The position numbers and the translations under genes were made by a program. Shown piece by piece: positions 17,581-26,409 of a DNA stretch of 64,000 nucleotides (position 1 is the first letter of the stretch; each line of letters opens with the position of its first letter). The DNA comes from Brevibacterium yomogidense (GTDB lineage: Bacteria; Actinomycetota; Actinomycetes; Actinomycetales; Brevibacteriaceae), in contig NZ_FWFF01000017.1 in the NCBI RefSeq assembly GCF_900163715.1, forward strand, positions 310,001-374,000, given 5' to 3'. Below the pieces are notes generated by a model. The model did no database searches. It was not told the origin of the DNA and saw only the letters and a list, made by a program, of their open reading frames with translations.

Positions 17581-19029
17581 GTGAGTAGCCTCAGGCGCAT
17601 GGGATCGTTCGTGCGGAAGGTCAAGACCGGCTCCGGCGCTACCGCTGTCCAGATCGTGCACAAGACCGGCAGCCGCCGTGACGGTATCGAGCACATCGGA
17701 TCCGCACACACCGACGCTGACCTTCACGTCCTTCTCGCCACCGCGCACCGCCGACTTGCCGGCGATCAGCCCGAACTCGACCTCGGTCTTGATGCTCCCG
17801 GTCTGGGACGGCCAGAACACGGACTGGTCGTCGAGTCGACGCAGTCGATCGTGTTGTGGCAAGCCCTCGAACGCGTCTACGCGTACCTGGGCTTCGACGC
17901 CGTCGGTGACGAGCACTTCAAGAAGCTCGTCCTTGCCCGGATCGTGGAACCGACATCGAAGACAGAAGCGATCCGCGTGATGGAAAATTTCGGCATCAGC
18001 CCGCCGAGTCTGCGCACGATCACACGGACATTGCAGCGCATCCAAGCCGACGGCGTCCGTGGCGTCGTGTCCCAGGCCTGTTTCGACTATGCAACAGCCA
18101 CCGGCGGGCTCGCGCTCGTGCTCTATGACGTGACGACCTTGTACTTCGAAGCTGATGACGAGGATGAGCTACGGAAAGTCGGGATGAGCAAGGAACGGAA
18201 AGTCGACCCCCAGATCACTGTGGGTCTGCTGGTCGATCGGTCGGGGTTCCCGCTGGAAGTCCAGTGCTTCGAGGGCAACAAAGCCGAAACGAAGACACTG
18301 ATCCCCGTGGTGACCGCGTTCAAGGAGCGACACGGCATTGATGACCTCGTCATCGTCGCTGATGCCGGCATGCTCTCAGCTGCGAACCTGTTGGCGTTGG
18401 AAGAAGCCGGACAACGGTTCATCGTCGGGTCCCTCATCACGAAAGCGCCGTATGACCTGGCGGACAGGTTCGAGAAGAAGGGCACGTACTTCGAAGACGG
18501 CGAGATCGCTGAGTCCCAGCGTGTGATGGGCACCGGAACGCAAGCCCGGTCCCGCAGGATTGTGTATCAATACTCGTTCAAGCGGGCCAAGCGGGATGAC
18601 CGGAACATCAACAAGATGATCGAGAAGGCCGAGAAGATCGCCGCAGGAACGCGACCGATGAAGAAGGACCGGTTCGTGTCGCTCAAGGGGAAACAGCCTG
18701 CGGTGGACTGGGCGCTGGTCGAGCGAGCCCGACAGTTGACGAGGATCAAGGGCTACGTCACGAACATTCCGATGTCGCTGATGAGTGGTCACGTGGTCGT
18801 GGCGGCGTATCACGATCTGTGGACGGTAGAGCAGTCGTTTCGTATGTCGAAGTCAGATGTGAAAGCGCGTCCGATCTTTCATCGGACGCGGGACTCGATC
18901 GAGGCGCACCTGACGATCGTGTTCGCTGCTCTTGCGGTATCCCGCGTGGTCCAGGCGCGGACGGGGGTGAGCATCAAGAAGTTCCGCGAGGCTGGCGCCT
19001 CTACGATCGGCGGTACTCCGTACCGGTGA
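17581..19029 (+). CDS. IS1634-type transposase, probable 3' frameshift
   Basis: 482 residues in this frame. DDE residues sit in LVLYDVTTLYFEADDED, in DLVIVADAGMLS and in HDLWTVEQSFRMSKSDVKAR, where the Glu belongs to the IS4 YREK-like signature. The N-terminus GSFVRKVKTGSGATAVQIV is typical; ATG 17599 is an alternative start. The frame ends at 19029 with an odd tail after VSIKKF. A different frame from about 18990 to the TAA at 19109-19111 reads LAPLRSAVLRTGEQRHTIHP, which looks like the proper C-terminus of this family. So a one-base shift near 18980-19000 has probably replaced about the last 40 residues. The catalytic core is intact, so residual activity is possible. Confidence 0.85.
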   Translation: MSSLRRMGSFVRKVKTGSGATAVQIVHKTGSRRDGIEHIGSAHTDADLHVLLATAHRRLAGDQPELDLGLDAPGLGRPEHGLVVESTQSIVLWQALERVYAYLGFDAVGDEHFKKLVLARIVEPTSKTEAIRVMENFGISPPSLRTITRTLQRIQADGVRGVVSQACFDYATATGGLALVLYDVTTLYFEADDEDELRKVGMSKERKVDPQITVGLLVDRSGFPLEVQCFEGNKAETKTLIPVVTAFKERHGIDDLVIVADAGMLSAANLLALEEAGQRFIVGSLITKAPYDLADRFEKKGTYFEDGEIAESQRVMGTGTQARSRRIVYQYSFKRAKRDDRNINKMIEKAEKIAAGTRPMKKDRFVSLKGKQPAVDWALVERARQLTRIKGYVTNIPMSLMSGHVVVAAYHDLWTVEQSFRMSKSDVKARPIFHRTRDSIEAHLTIVFAALAVSRVVQARTGVSIKKFREAGASTIGGTPYR

Positions 19030-19112
19030 GCAGCGGCACACGATCCATCCCGTCATTCCTGACGAGGCTGCCGCGATGCTCGAGAACATCCCCGGGGAGG
19101 GTGTGCACTAAA

Positions 19113-19128
19113 GTGGCGCAACTCAGGT
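19113..19128. repeat. Right terminal repeat of IS1634-type element
   Basis: GTGGCGCAACTCAGGT, partner of 17491-17506. Confidence 0.85.
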
Positions 19129-19681
19129 GTAGCCGACGCGCTGCTTGTGCGCGCGCTTGGACGCCAGTGCTTTGCTGCTGCCGCGGCCGTGTACCCACCA
19201 GCCGCCCCCGTCGGGGATCTTTCCGACTTTCTTAAACGTCCATGTGGAGAATGTGGCCGGGGAACCTGGTGGTGATCTTCCCGGCGTGCCGGTTGTTCTC
19301 TCCTGTCGGGTCGAGGTCACGACGTCGGCTGATCCCGAGTCGTTTCAGCCAGCGGGATACCGTGCGCAGGCAGCAGTGGTGGCCGAGGTGGGCCAGTTCG
19401 TGGTGGATGCGGCGGGCCGACCACTTGTGATCGCGACGCCAGCGATCGATTAGCTCCAGCATCTCCAGGGGGATTCGTGTGGGGCGGGCTGCTGGTGCGC
19501 TGGAGCGGTATTCAAGCCCGCCGGCGCCTTCAGCCCGATAGCGGGCCACCCATTTCGTGAGTGTGGAGCGGGCGATGCCGGCTTCAGCGGCGACGTGAGC
19601 GATGGGCCGGCCGCCTGCGAGGACGCGGGTGACGAGGCGCTGTCTTCCTTCCGGGGTCAGTGGGGCGTTAGCGTGGGTCAT
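19129..19681 (-). pseudogene. IS481-family transposase, truncated and frameshifted
   Basis: From ATG 19681 the frame reads THANAPLTPEGRQRLVTRVL and an HTH (HVAAEAGIARSTLTKWVARYR), up to GHILHMDV, the first catalytic Asp strand, where a stop intrudes. One base away the text continues KKVGKIPDGGGWWVHGRGS as in IS481 enzymes, so a single extra T near 19235 breaks the gene. The remainder is cut off at 19128 by the IS1634-type element inside the GYT(YLHS) region. It is inactive. Confidence 0.9.
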
Positions 19682-19791
19682 CGGAGCGGGTCTCTTTCTG
19701 CTGGATGGTTGCTTAGACACCACCCATCGTGCAGTCCAGGGGCCCGTTCCTTCATCCCCGCTCGGTGACTACAACGTCATGACCCACAACA
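19129..19791. mobile_element. IS481-family element remnant
   Basis: The right end, read on the minus strand, starts TGTTGTGGGTCATGACG, the usual IS481 terminus, placing the boundary at about 19791. The other end is lost at 19128. The element had inserted into the second AddB-like gene, whose homology to copy 1 begins immediately after the boundary. Confidence 0.8.
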
Positions 19792-19795
19792 ATTA

Positions 19796-22145
19796 GGCGT
19801 CAGCTCCATCGACGTCATGGACGACGTTGCCGTGCTCCCGTATGAGTGGAGGGAGCTCCTCGACCTCCTCGAACGGTGTGGCGTCAGTGTCGTGGCGCAT
19901 GAAGGGACCAGCGAGAGAGTTCCAGACAGCCTCGCGATCGTCCGCGGTGAGGACGAATGGTCGACCGCAGAGAGCGCAGCTCGCTTCTTGTCGAGCACCG
20001 CGCATCACGAATCCCTAGTCATCATCGCGGGCGACGACACCGCCGTTCTCGACCAGCAGCTTCGAAGGCGCGGAATGCCGACGCTCGGACAGCCTGCATC
20101 ATCGACGGACCCGGCGTGCCAGCTGCTGCCGCTGTTCCTCTCCGCACTCGTCCCACCGGTCGATGTCCACCGTGTCGCCGAGTTCCTCTCCTTCCGCGTG
20201 ACTGTGCAACGCGACCCCCACCAGGCTGAGTCCCGATCAGCGGGGATCGTGCCTCACGCGGTGCGGAACGCACTGCTCGGAGCTCTCGTCGCCGAACCGG
20301 GCATCTCTGGCGATGACGACTCCGCCTGGGTGCACGCATTGTTCGCGCTGCGGGCCGCCGCCCAGACCGACGATGACCGGCGGGCGGTATCGGCGTGGTC
20401 GATCGCGCAGTCGCTCGATGGATTCCTCCGGACGGATCCTCCGACCGTCGCGGACAACTCCGTCGACGTCGACAGCATCACGGCGGCTGTGGGCTGGCTT
20501 GCTCAGCGGGTGCGCGCACTGGGAGGAGGCGAACCCACCCGGTTCATCGACATCGCCACCGCTCACATCAGCACATTCCTCGATACCCTCCGTCTCATCG
20601 GATCGCAGACTCTCCTCATCCGCGAACTGTTCGACATCGTCGAGGTGTGTGCGCCGAGCGCGATCACGCCCGCAAGTCCGGCTCACGCTGCGCCCTGGAC
20701 TGTCGTCACCGATCCCGCGCATGTCCCACCCGGGGCGGAGACCGTTCTCTGGTGGTCGGCCCACAGCCCGGAGACTTCCCAGCCCCACATCTGGGACGAC
20801 GACGAGGCCGTCGCGCTCGAAACGGCCGGGGCGACCATCCCAACTGCGGCGCAGCGCGATCGACTCGTCCAGGCGGCGTCCCTGCGCGGCCTGTCCCACG
20901 CGACGAACCTCATCGCCTTCTGTCCCGGTGTCGTCGGCGGCGCCGAACGCCGGCTCCACCCTGCGCTCATTCAGATCGCCGAACAGTACGCGCAGCACCG
21001 TCCGGATCTCTTCAGCAGTCCACCGCCCGCGGTCGATGACGTGCTCGTCCACCCCGCGATCGCTCACCCGGTGGCGTGTCACGGCGGTGGCGAGCGGTGG
21101 TCACTCTGGGATCAGAGCCTCAGCATCCGTCGGGTCCTTCCGGAGGAGATCGCCGTGCCGGAGCGGGTCTCGCGGACCGTCGACGGCGACTTCGCGCACC
21201 TGCTGCCGCATCGGCTGTCCTACTCGCAGATCGACCCTGCTGAACTCCCCGCTGGCGTGGACCCTGGAACGCGGCCTGAGTCTCTCCTCGGGCTACGGCG
21301 TCCAGGTGCCCACCGGCAATCGGATGATCGGCACGCTTGTCCACGCGGTCGTCGAACACCTCGTGCGTACAGGAGCTGTCGCCGACGACGCGGTCCCCTC
21401 ACCGCAGATGATCGCGAGGACCTTCGAGCAGTTCGTCCCGCGGTTCGCGTCCGAACTGCTATTGCCGGGCCAGAGCTCGCGGCACAACGCCCTCCGCACG
21501 ACAACGATCGGTTCACTCACCCGCCTCTTCACCGCGCTGAGAGACCGCGGGGTGCGGATCACCGGAGCAGAGACGGAGTTCATCGAACCCTTCACCCTCA
21601 CCATCGGCGGTATGCGCCACGACTCTGAGCTACGCGGGTTCAGGGACCTCGATGGGGAGACCACCGACGGCCGGCGCGCAGTGCTCGACCTGAAGTGGAC
21701 GTTCTCGACGACCCGCTACCGGCGGATGGTCACCGACGGCGAGGCCGTCCAGCTGAGCGTGTACGGACAGGTGGTGGGGACCTCGGGCGGGGGAGAACCG
21801 CCGCTGACGGCCTTCTACATGCTCAAGCAGGGACAGTTCGTCTCCGCCGACCGCGACCTGGACCCGGATTCGCAGGCCGAGGGCGACCCCGCCCATCTGT
21901 GGCCGCGGATCCAACGGTCCGTGGAACACGCCCTCACGGGTCTCTCCACGGGTCGCTTCGAAGCCCTCGCCGCCGACGCGTACCTGGAGACCGGCACGCT
22001 GTTGGGCGGTGAGAAGAAGCCGTACAAGGACGCCATCGCTGCGATCAGTGACGACGCTGCCGTCGATGGACGCCTCTTCATCGACGCGAATCAGGCTTAC
22101 AGCGACTTCACGCTCATCTACGGGCTGACAGGGGACTACTCGTGA
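19796..22145 (+). pseudogene. AddB-like protein, copy 2: N-terminus lost to IS481 and frameshifted
   Basis: Aligned by eye with the protein at 3276-6173, the remnant begins at the point equivalent to copy-1 residue about 165 (VDVADARGDLPSLW against IDVMDDVAVLPYEW). Everything earlier was removed by the IS481 insertion. It then runs well conserved to SYSQID at about 21236. There a net loss of two bases (or gain of one) throws it out of frame. The correct continuation, LLNSPLAWTLERGLSLSSG, is in the next frame and runs to 22145. The nuclease motifs are still present: GFRDLD, AVLDLKW, VQLSVYGQ. The stop overlaps the AddA-like start (GTGA). No complete AddB subunit can be made from this copy. Confidence 0.88.
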
Positions 22146-25100
22146 CTTTCACCGTCATCACCGCTTCCGCCGGCTCCGGGAAGACCTACCGCCTCACGCA
22201 GGTGCTCTCCGAGCGACTGTCCACACCTGGCGAATCCGGCACTCCGCTGCAGGCGAGCGAAGTCATCGCGACGACGTTCACCGTGCGTGCCGCCGCGGAC
22301 CTCGTGGAGAAGACCCAGCAACGACTGCTGGACGACGGCAACATCACCGCCGCCGAGGAGATCCAGACCGCCCTGATCGGCACGATCCACTCCGTGTCCG
22401 GTCGACTCGTCTCCGAGTATGCGATCGACGCCGGTTACTCGCCGCAGCTGCGCGTTCTGGACGAAGCGGAGCAGAAGAAGGCTTTCCACACGGCCGTGGA
22501 CGAGGTCATCGCCTCCGCCGAGGCCGAGCATCGCGACCTGCTCATCCGCACCGGCCACGACGGTGAGGCTGCGGACGAATCGCGGTTCGCGTCGAGCATC
22601 GCGTGGGCGCAGATCGTCAACACCGTCGTCGAGGAGGCACGGGAGAACCAGCTCGGTGCGGATGACCTTCGTCACTCCGCCGAGGCCTCGGTCCAGGAGT
22701 TTCTCAGCGTGCTGCCCGCCGCGGGCGACGACGGACGGTCGCAGTGGCTGGAACAGCTGAGGACCGATGTCGATGTGCTCCGGTGGGCGCTGCGCGTGCA
22801 CGACGGGGATGTGGAGCCGGGCGCCGCCCCTGTTGACTTTGAAGGGGTGCGCATCGACGGGCGCAGCCGCGGCAACGTCGAAGGCAGCATCATCTCGCTG
22901 GAGAAGTTCCTCCGACAGTTCGACGAGTCGAGTGGGGGAGCGGATGCTGAGGTGTCCCGCGAGGGGTCGACCGGTGACCGGTTCGCCCGGGTGCCGTGGA
23001 AGACCTGGGCGACGATCGCCTCGGCGGGGTACGGCGCTGCGGAAGGCGGGAAGAAGCCGGGGAAGGTGCCGCTGGGCGTCTTGACGGGATCGAGCGCTGC
23101 ACGCGTGTCACGCCAACTGCTGGCCAACAGCGCGTTCCAACGAGACGTCATCGACCTCATTCGCCTCGTATTCGACACGGCGATCGAGTCGCTCGCCGAG
23201 TATGAGAAGTACAAGAACGATCTGGGCGTCATGGACTTCGTCGACCAGGAGGTGCGCGCGCTCGACCTGCTGCGGTCGAACGCGCGCGTGCGGTCGTCCG
23301 TCGCCTCCCGGTACCGGCTGCTGGCGGTCGACGAGTTTCAGGACACCTCACCGATCCAATTGGCGCTCTTCATGGAGCTCGCCCAGCTGGTCGACGACGT
23401 CATCTGGGTCGGGGATCGGAAGCAAGCGATCTACGGGTTCCGCGGAGCCGACCCGGAGCTCATGAGTGATGTCTTCGCCTCGCTGGTCGACGGTACGAGC
23501 GGGTTGGGTACGGCGCAGACGGAGAACCTCGGCTACTCGTGGCGGTCCTCGCAGGCCCCGCTGGATCTGTCGAACACGCTCTTCCGATCCATCTTCGCCG
23601 ACCAACCCGAGGACGAGGTGGTCCTGGAGATCCCGCCGCAGCGAGAGGCCCGACGCTACGAGGGCGGACGGGAGGTCTGGGTTCCTGACACGGACAAGGG
23701 GAAGGACGCGCGGGCCGGATCGCGATTGACGACGACGATCGCCGACGGAATCGTCGACTTCCTCAAGCGGGCACCTCAGCTGCCCGTCTCGTCAGGTGAG
23801 GCTGGCACTGGCGGGGGTGCGGCCTCGGAAGCGGCCCCGGTGGCGCATCGGGCGGTGGAGCCGGGGGACATCGCCGTTCTCGTGCGGTCGAACAGCGAGG
23901 TCGCCCGCGTGGTGGACGGACTGCTGGAGCGCAGTGTGCCCGCGACCGGGTCCGCGGTCGCACTGCTGCAGACCCGGGAGGGGCAGTACGTGCGGGCGGG
24001 CTTCGCCGCCGTCGTCGACTCGAACGACACCGTGGCGCTCACGGAACTCGTGACGCTCCTTCCGGATCACGCACGGCGCGAGACGTGGTTCGACGACGCG
24101 GTGCGAATCGTTGACCGTGACGAGCGCAGGGCGCATCCGCACACGTGGTGGGAGGACGAGACGCTGCACGCGCTCGCCTCCCTGCGGGGGAGGGTCTCCG
24201 ATGTTTCGCCGTCCCAGCTGCTCGTGGAGGTCATCGATGCGCTGGATCTGCCGCAGCGGATCAAGGGGTGGTCGGCGCCGGAGACGCGGTTGGCGAACCT
24301 CGACGGATTGCGGCAGCTGGCACTCGAGTACGAGGAGTCCGCGCGGTCGACACGGACTCCTGTGAGTGCGGCAGGTCTGCTGGCGCACCTCACGGACGTG
24401 GGTGACGAATACAGCGATGCGACGGCGCACGATGCGGTGCTCGTGACGACGATGCACCAGTCGAAGGGACTGCAGTGGCCCGTGGTGGTGACCGGGATCC
24501 CGCAGAGCCGCGACTGGGGGCACAAGGTGGTGAGCGTGCAGAAGGCCGAGGCGTTCGACGTGCTGAAGCCGCTGGATGGTCGGTCGATCCGGTTCCTGCC
24601 GCGGGTGCTGGATGGGTATGACGAGCTGAAGGAGCGGTTGGACGGCAGCGCGGTGGTGAGTGCGGGGAAGGTCGCGGAGCGTCGGGAGTCGGCGCGGCTG
24701 TACTACGTGGGTCTCACGCGAGCGGAGCTGTACAGCATCGCCGCGTTCGCGTATCCCGACGGGCAGGGGAATGCGCTGGCGGAGGCGATCGACAGTGATG
24801 TGCCGCTGCTGGAGTGGGATATGCCCGAACCAGGGACCGCTGCTGGTGAGGTTCGGGTGAACGACCTGCGGGTCGGTGCAGCGGAGGGCATTGGGCTTGC
24901 GGGGACGAATCTCGCAGTGACGATGCGGATGAGTGCGATCGGTGACGAGCCGCGAGTGCTGGAACGGGAGCGGGCAATGTCGGCGTATGCGTACACCGAT
25001 GTTCCGCTGCGCAGGCCGCCTGATCGCGACGACCTGATCCCTGCGCGTTTCACGGCGAGCAGCGCGCGGTCAGAGGGGATCGACGCGGACATCCGTGTGG

Positions 25101-25618
25101 TCGCGCAGCTGGGTGAGCCGCTGATCGCGAAGGGCGGGGTCGACTGGGACGTTGTGGGCGATGCTGTCCATGCGTACTTGGGCATCCCGCACCAGGTGCT
25201 GCCTCCCGCGATGGCGCGTGAAGCAGCCCAGCGGATCGTGGATCGGTGGGTCGTGGGCGACGTGGTGGGCGCGGACGTGCTGGTTGAAGCCGGTGCGCGA
25301 TGGGCTCGGTGGGTGGAAGCGACGTATCCCGGCGCAGAGATCCTCACGGAGCAGCCGATCGCGTGGCGGAACGAGCTCCATCAGGAGATGGAGGGGTGGA
25401 TCGATACGCGCATCATGCTGGCCGATGGGGGTCACGTGCTCGTCGACCACAAGTCATACCCGGGCGTAGACCCGGTGGGGCACGTGCGAGAGAACTACGT
25501 GGGGCAGTTGGCGGCGTACGCGGCCGCGCTGGAGGCCACGACGGGGGAGCGGCCGCGGGAGATCCTGGTTCACCTGCCGCTGCGCGGTGAGGTGGTGGGA
25601 GTGGAAATCCGAGAATGA
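22142..25618 (+). CDS. AddA-like UvrD helicase-nuclease (copy 2)
   Basis: 1158 residues, uninterrupted. The motif set matches copy 1: Walker A ASAGSGKT at residues 8-15, AVDEFQDTSP at about 396, WVGDRKQAIYGFRGAD at about 422, TTMHQSKGLQWP, YVGLTRAE, and a C-terminal nuclease with MEGWIDT, LVDHKSYPG and GQLAAYAAALE. It differs from copy 1 throughout, with small insertions such as the Gly/Ala-rich stretch near residue 560. The two are therefore old paralogues or separately acquired relatives, not a recent duplication. Its own AddB partner is destroyed. It may pair with the copy-1 AddB, act alone, or be on the way to decay. GTG start, overlapping the AddB remnant. Confidence 0.87.
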   Translation: MTFTVITASAGSGKTYRLTQVLSERLSTPGESGTPLQASEVIATTFTVRAAADLVEKTQQRLLDDGNITAAEEIQTALIGTIHSVSGRLVSEYAIDAGYSPQLRVLDEAEQKKAFHTAVDEVIASAEAEHRDLLIRTGHDGEAADESRFASSIAWAQIVNTVVEEARENQLGADDLRHSAEASVQEFLSVLPAAGDDGRSQWLEQLRTDVDVLRWALRVHDGDVEPGAAPVDFEGVRIDGRSRGNVEGSIISLEKFLRQFDESSGGADAEVSREGSTGDRFARVPWKTWATIASAGYGAAEGGKKPGKVPLGVLTGSSAARVSRQLLANSAFQRDVIDLIRLVFDTAIESLAEYEKYKNDLGVMDFVDQEVRALDLLRSNARVRSSVASRYRLLAVDEFQDTSPIQLALFMELAQLVDDVIWVGDRKQAIYGFRGADPELMSDVFASLVDGTSGLGTAQTENLGYSWRSSQAPLDLSNTLFRSIFADQPEDEVVLEIPPQREARRYEGGREVWVPDTDKGKDARAGSRLTTTIADGIVDFLKRAPQLPVSSGEAGTGGGAASEAAPVAHRAVEPGDIAVLVRSNSEVARVVDGLLERSVPATGSAVALLQTREGQYVRAGFAAVVDSNDTVALTELVTLLPDHARRETWFDDAVRIVDRDERRAHPHTWWEDETLHALASLRGRVSDVSPSQLLVEVIDALDLPQRIKGWSAPETRLANLDGLRQLALEYEESARSTRTPVSAAGLLAHLTDVGDEYSDATAHDAVLVTTMHQSKGLQWPVVVTGIPQSRDWGHKVVSVQKAEAFDVLKPLDGRSIRFLPRVLDGYDELKERLDGSAVVSAGKVAERRESARLYYVGLTRAELYSIAAFAYPDGQGNALAEAIDSDVPLLEWDMPEPGTAAGEVRVNDLRVGAAEGIGLAGTNLAVTMRMSAIGDEPRVLERERAMSAYAYTDVPLRRPPDRDDLIPARFTASSARSEGIDADIRVVAQLGEPLIAKGGVDWDVVGDAVHAYLGIPHQVLPPAMAREAAQRIVDRWVVGDVVGADVLVEAGARWARWVEATYPGAEILTEQPIAWRNELHQEMEGWIDTRIMLADGGHVLVDHKSYPGVDPVGHVRENYVGQLAAYAAALEATTGERPREILVHLPLRGEVVGVEIRE

Positions 25619-25706
25619 GGCTCTCGGGGCGTCCGTATGAGGGTAGGCTGTGGAAAGGCGACTGAAGAATGTCCTTCTTCATCAGATATCACGGGGAGCC
25701 CTTCGA

Positions 25707-26363
25707 ATGACTTCGCAAACTGACCCGAAACTCAACGCAGTAGTCGATGCAGTGCGCGCGATACCGGCCGAGAACTTCAATGCCTATGGTGGCGGATGGC
25801 CAGAGGAAATTTCTACTGCGTTGTTGGACGCGGTCTTTTCCATGCGTGCAATCTACCGATCGGAGAGGCCCGGTGTGGGCGTCAGCGGGCGGCTGTCGAC
25901 GTTTCGTGACGCTCACAGCGAGGCTAAGAACGATCTCACGCTTCTCCATGCAGTCGGGGAACGAGAGATCGAAAGGATCATGGGGAGCACGAAGTCGGCG
26001 CAGCGGCTGAAAAGCGTCGTCGCAATCGAGGCGGCGAGACGCTTTGTCGAAAGCGGTGTCGTGACGGCGAATGACTTCCGGAGCAAGGATATCGCGGAGA
26101 TGAAGAAGGTTTATACCAGCGTGAGAGGGCTTGGCTGGGTGACTTTCGAATACTTCTCGATGCATCTGGGGGTCCCGGGGGTGAAGGCTGACACGATGAT
26201 TGTGAGGTTCGTGAACCGCGCGCTGGAAGCGAACGGTCTGCAGCACGTCACACCTGGAGAGGCAAGGTCTCTGGTGGTTGAAGCCCATGGACAAACAGGA
26301 CTGGGCGAATCACTGATGCACTTCGACCACGCCGTGTGGCTCTCAGAGAGTGACAGGGCCTGA
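25707..26363 (+). CDS. HhH-GPD-like DNA repair-type protein
   Basis: 218 residues. The middle and end fit the helix-hairpin-helix glycosylase fold. YTSVRGLGWVTFEYFSMHLG stands where EndoIII/AlkA proteins have their hairpin, followed by GVKADTMIVRFV, where the Asp would be the catalytic residue of the GPD loop. No C-terminal Fe-S cysteines are present. ATG 25707 follows GGGGAG nine bases upstream and is in frame with longer GTG/ATG options that lack a ribosome site. It lies 88 bp after the copy-2 AddA gene on the same strand and may be co-transcribed. The family excises damaged or modified bases. In this island it could target modified phage DNA, which is speculation. Confidence 0.6.
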   Translation: MTSQTDPKLNAVVDAVRAIPAENFNAYGGGWPEEISTALLDAVFSMRAIYRSERPGVGVSGRLSTFRDAHSEAKNDLTLLHAVGEREIERIMGSTKSAQRLKSVVAIEAARRFVESGVVTANDFRSKDIAEMKKVYTSVRGLGWVTFEYFSMHLGVPGVKADTMIVRFVNRALEANGLQHVTPGEARSLVVEAHGQTGLGESLMHFDHAVWLSESDRA

Positions 26364-26409
26364 CCGGAAACGTGGGTCGGGTATTGAACCTGACAGCGGC
26401 AGTTGTCTG

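Larger units (their letters stand above)
17491..19128. mobile_element. IS1634-type (IS4 superfamily) insertion sequence
   Basis: Perfect 16-bp terminal inverted repeats (17491-17506 and 19113-19128, inner core GTGGCGCAACTCAGG) enclose one transposase gene. No target duplication is found: the left flank is a crotonase gene and the right flank is the inside of an IS481 transposase. The element therefore joins two sequences that were not originally neighbours. This fits recombination between two copies, or an adjacent deletion. Confidence 0.85.
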
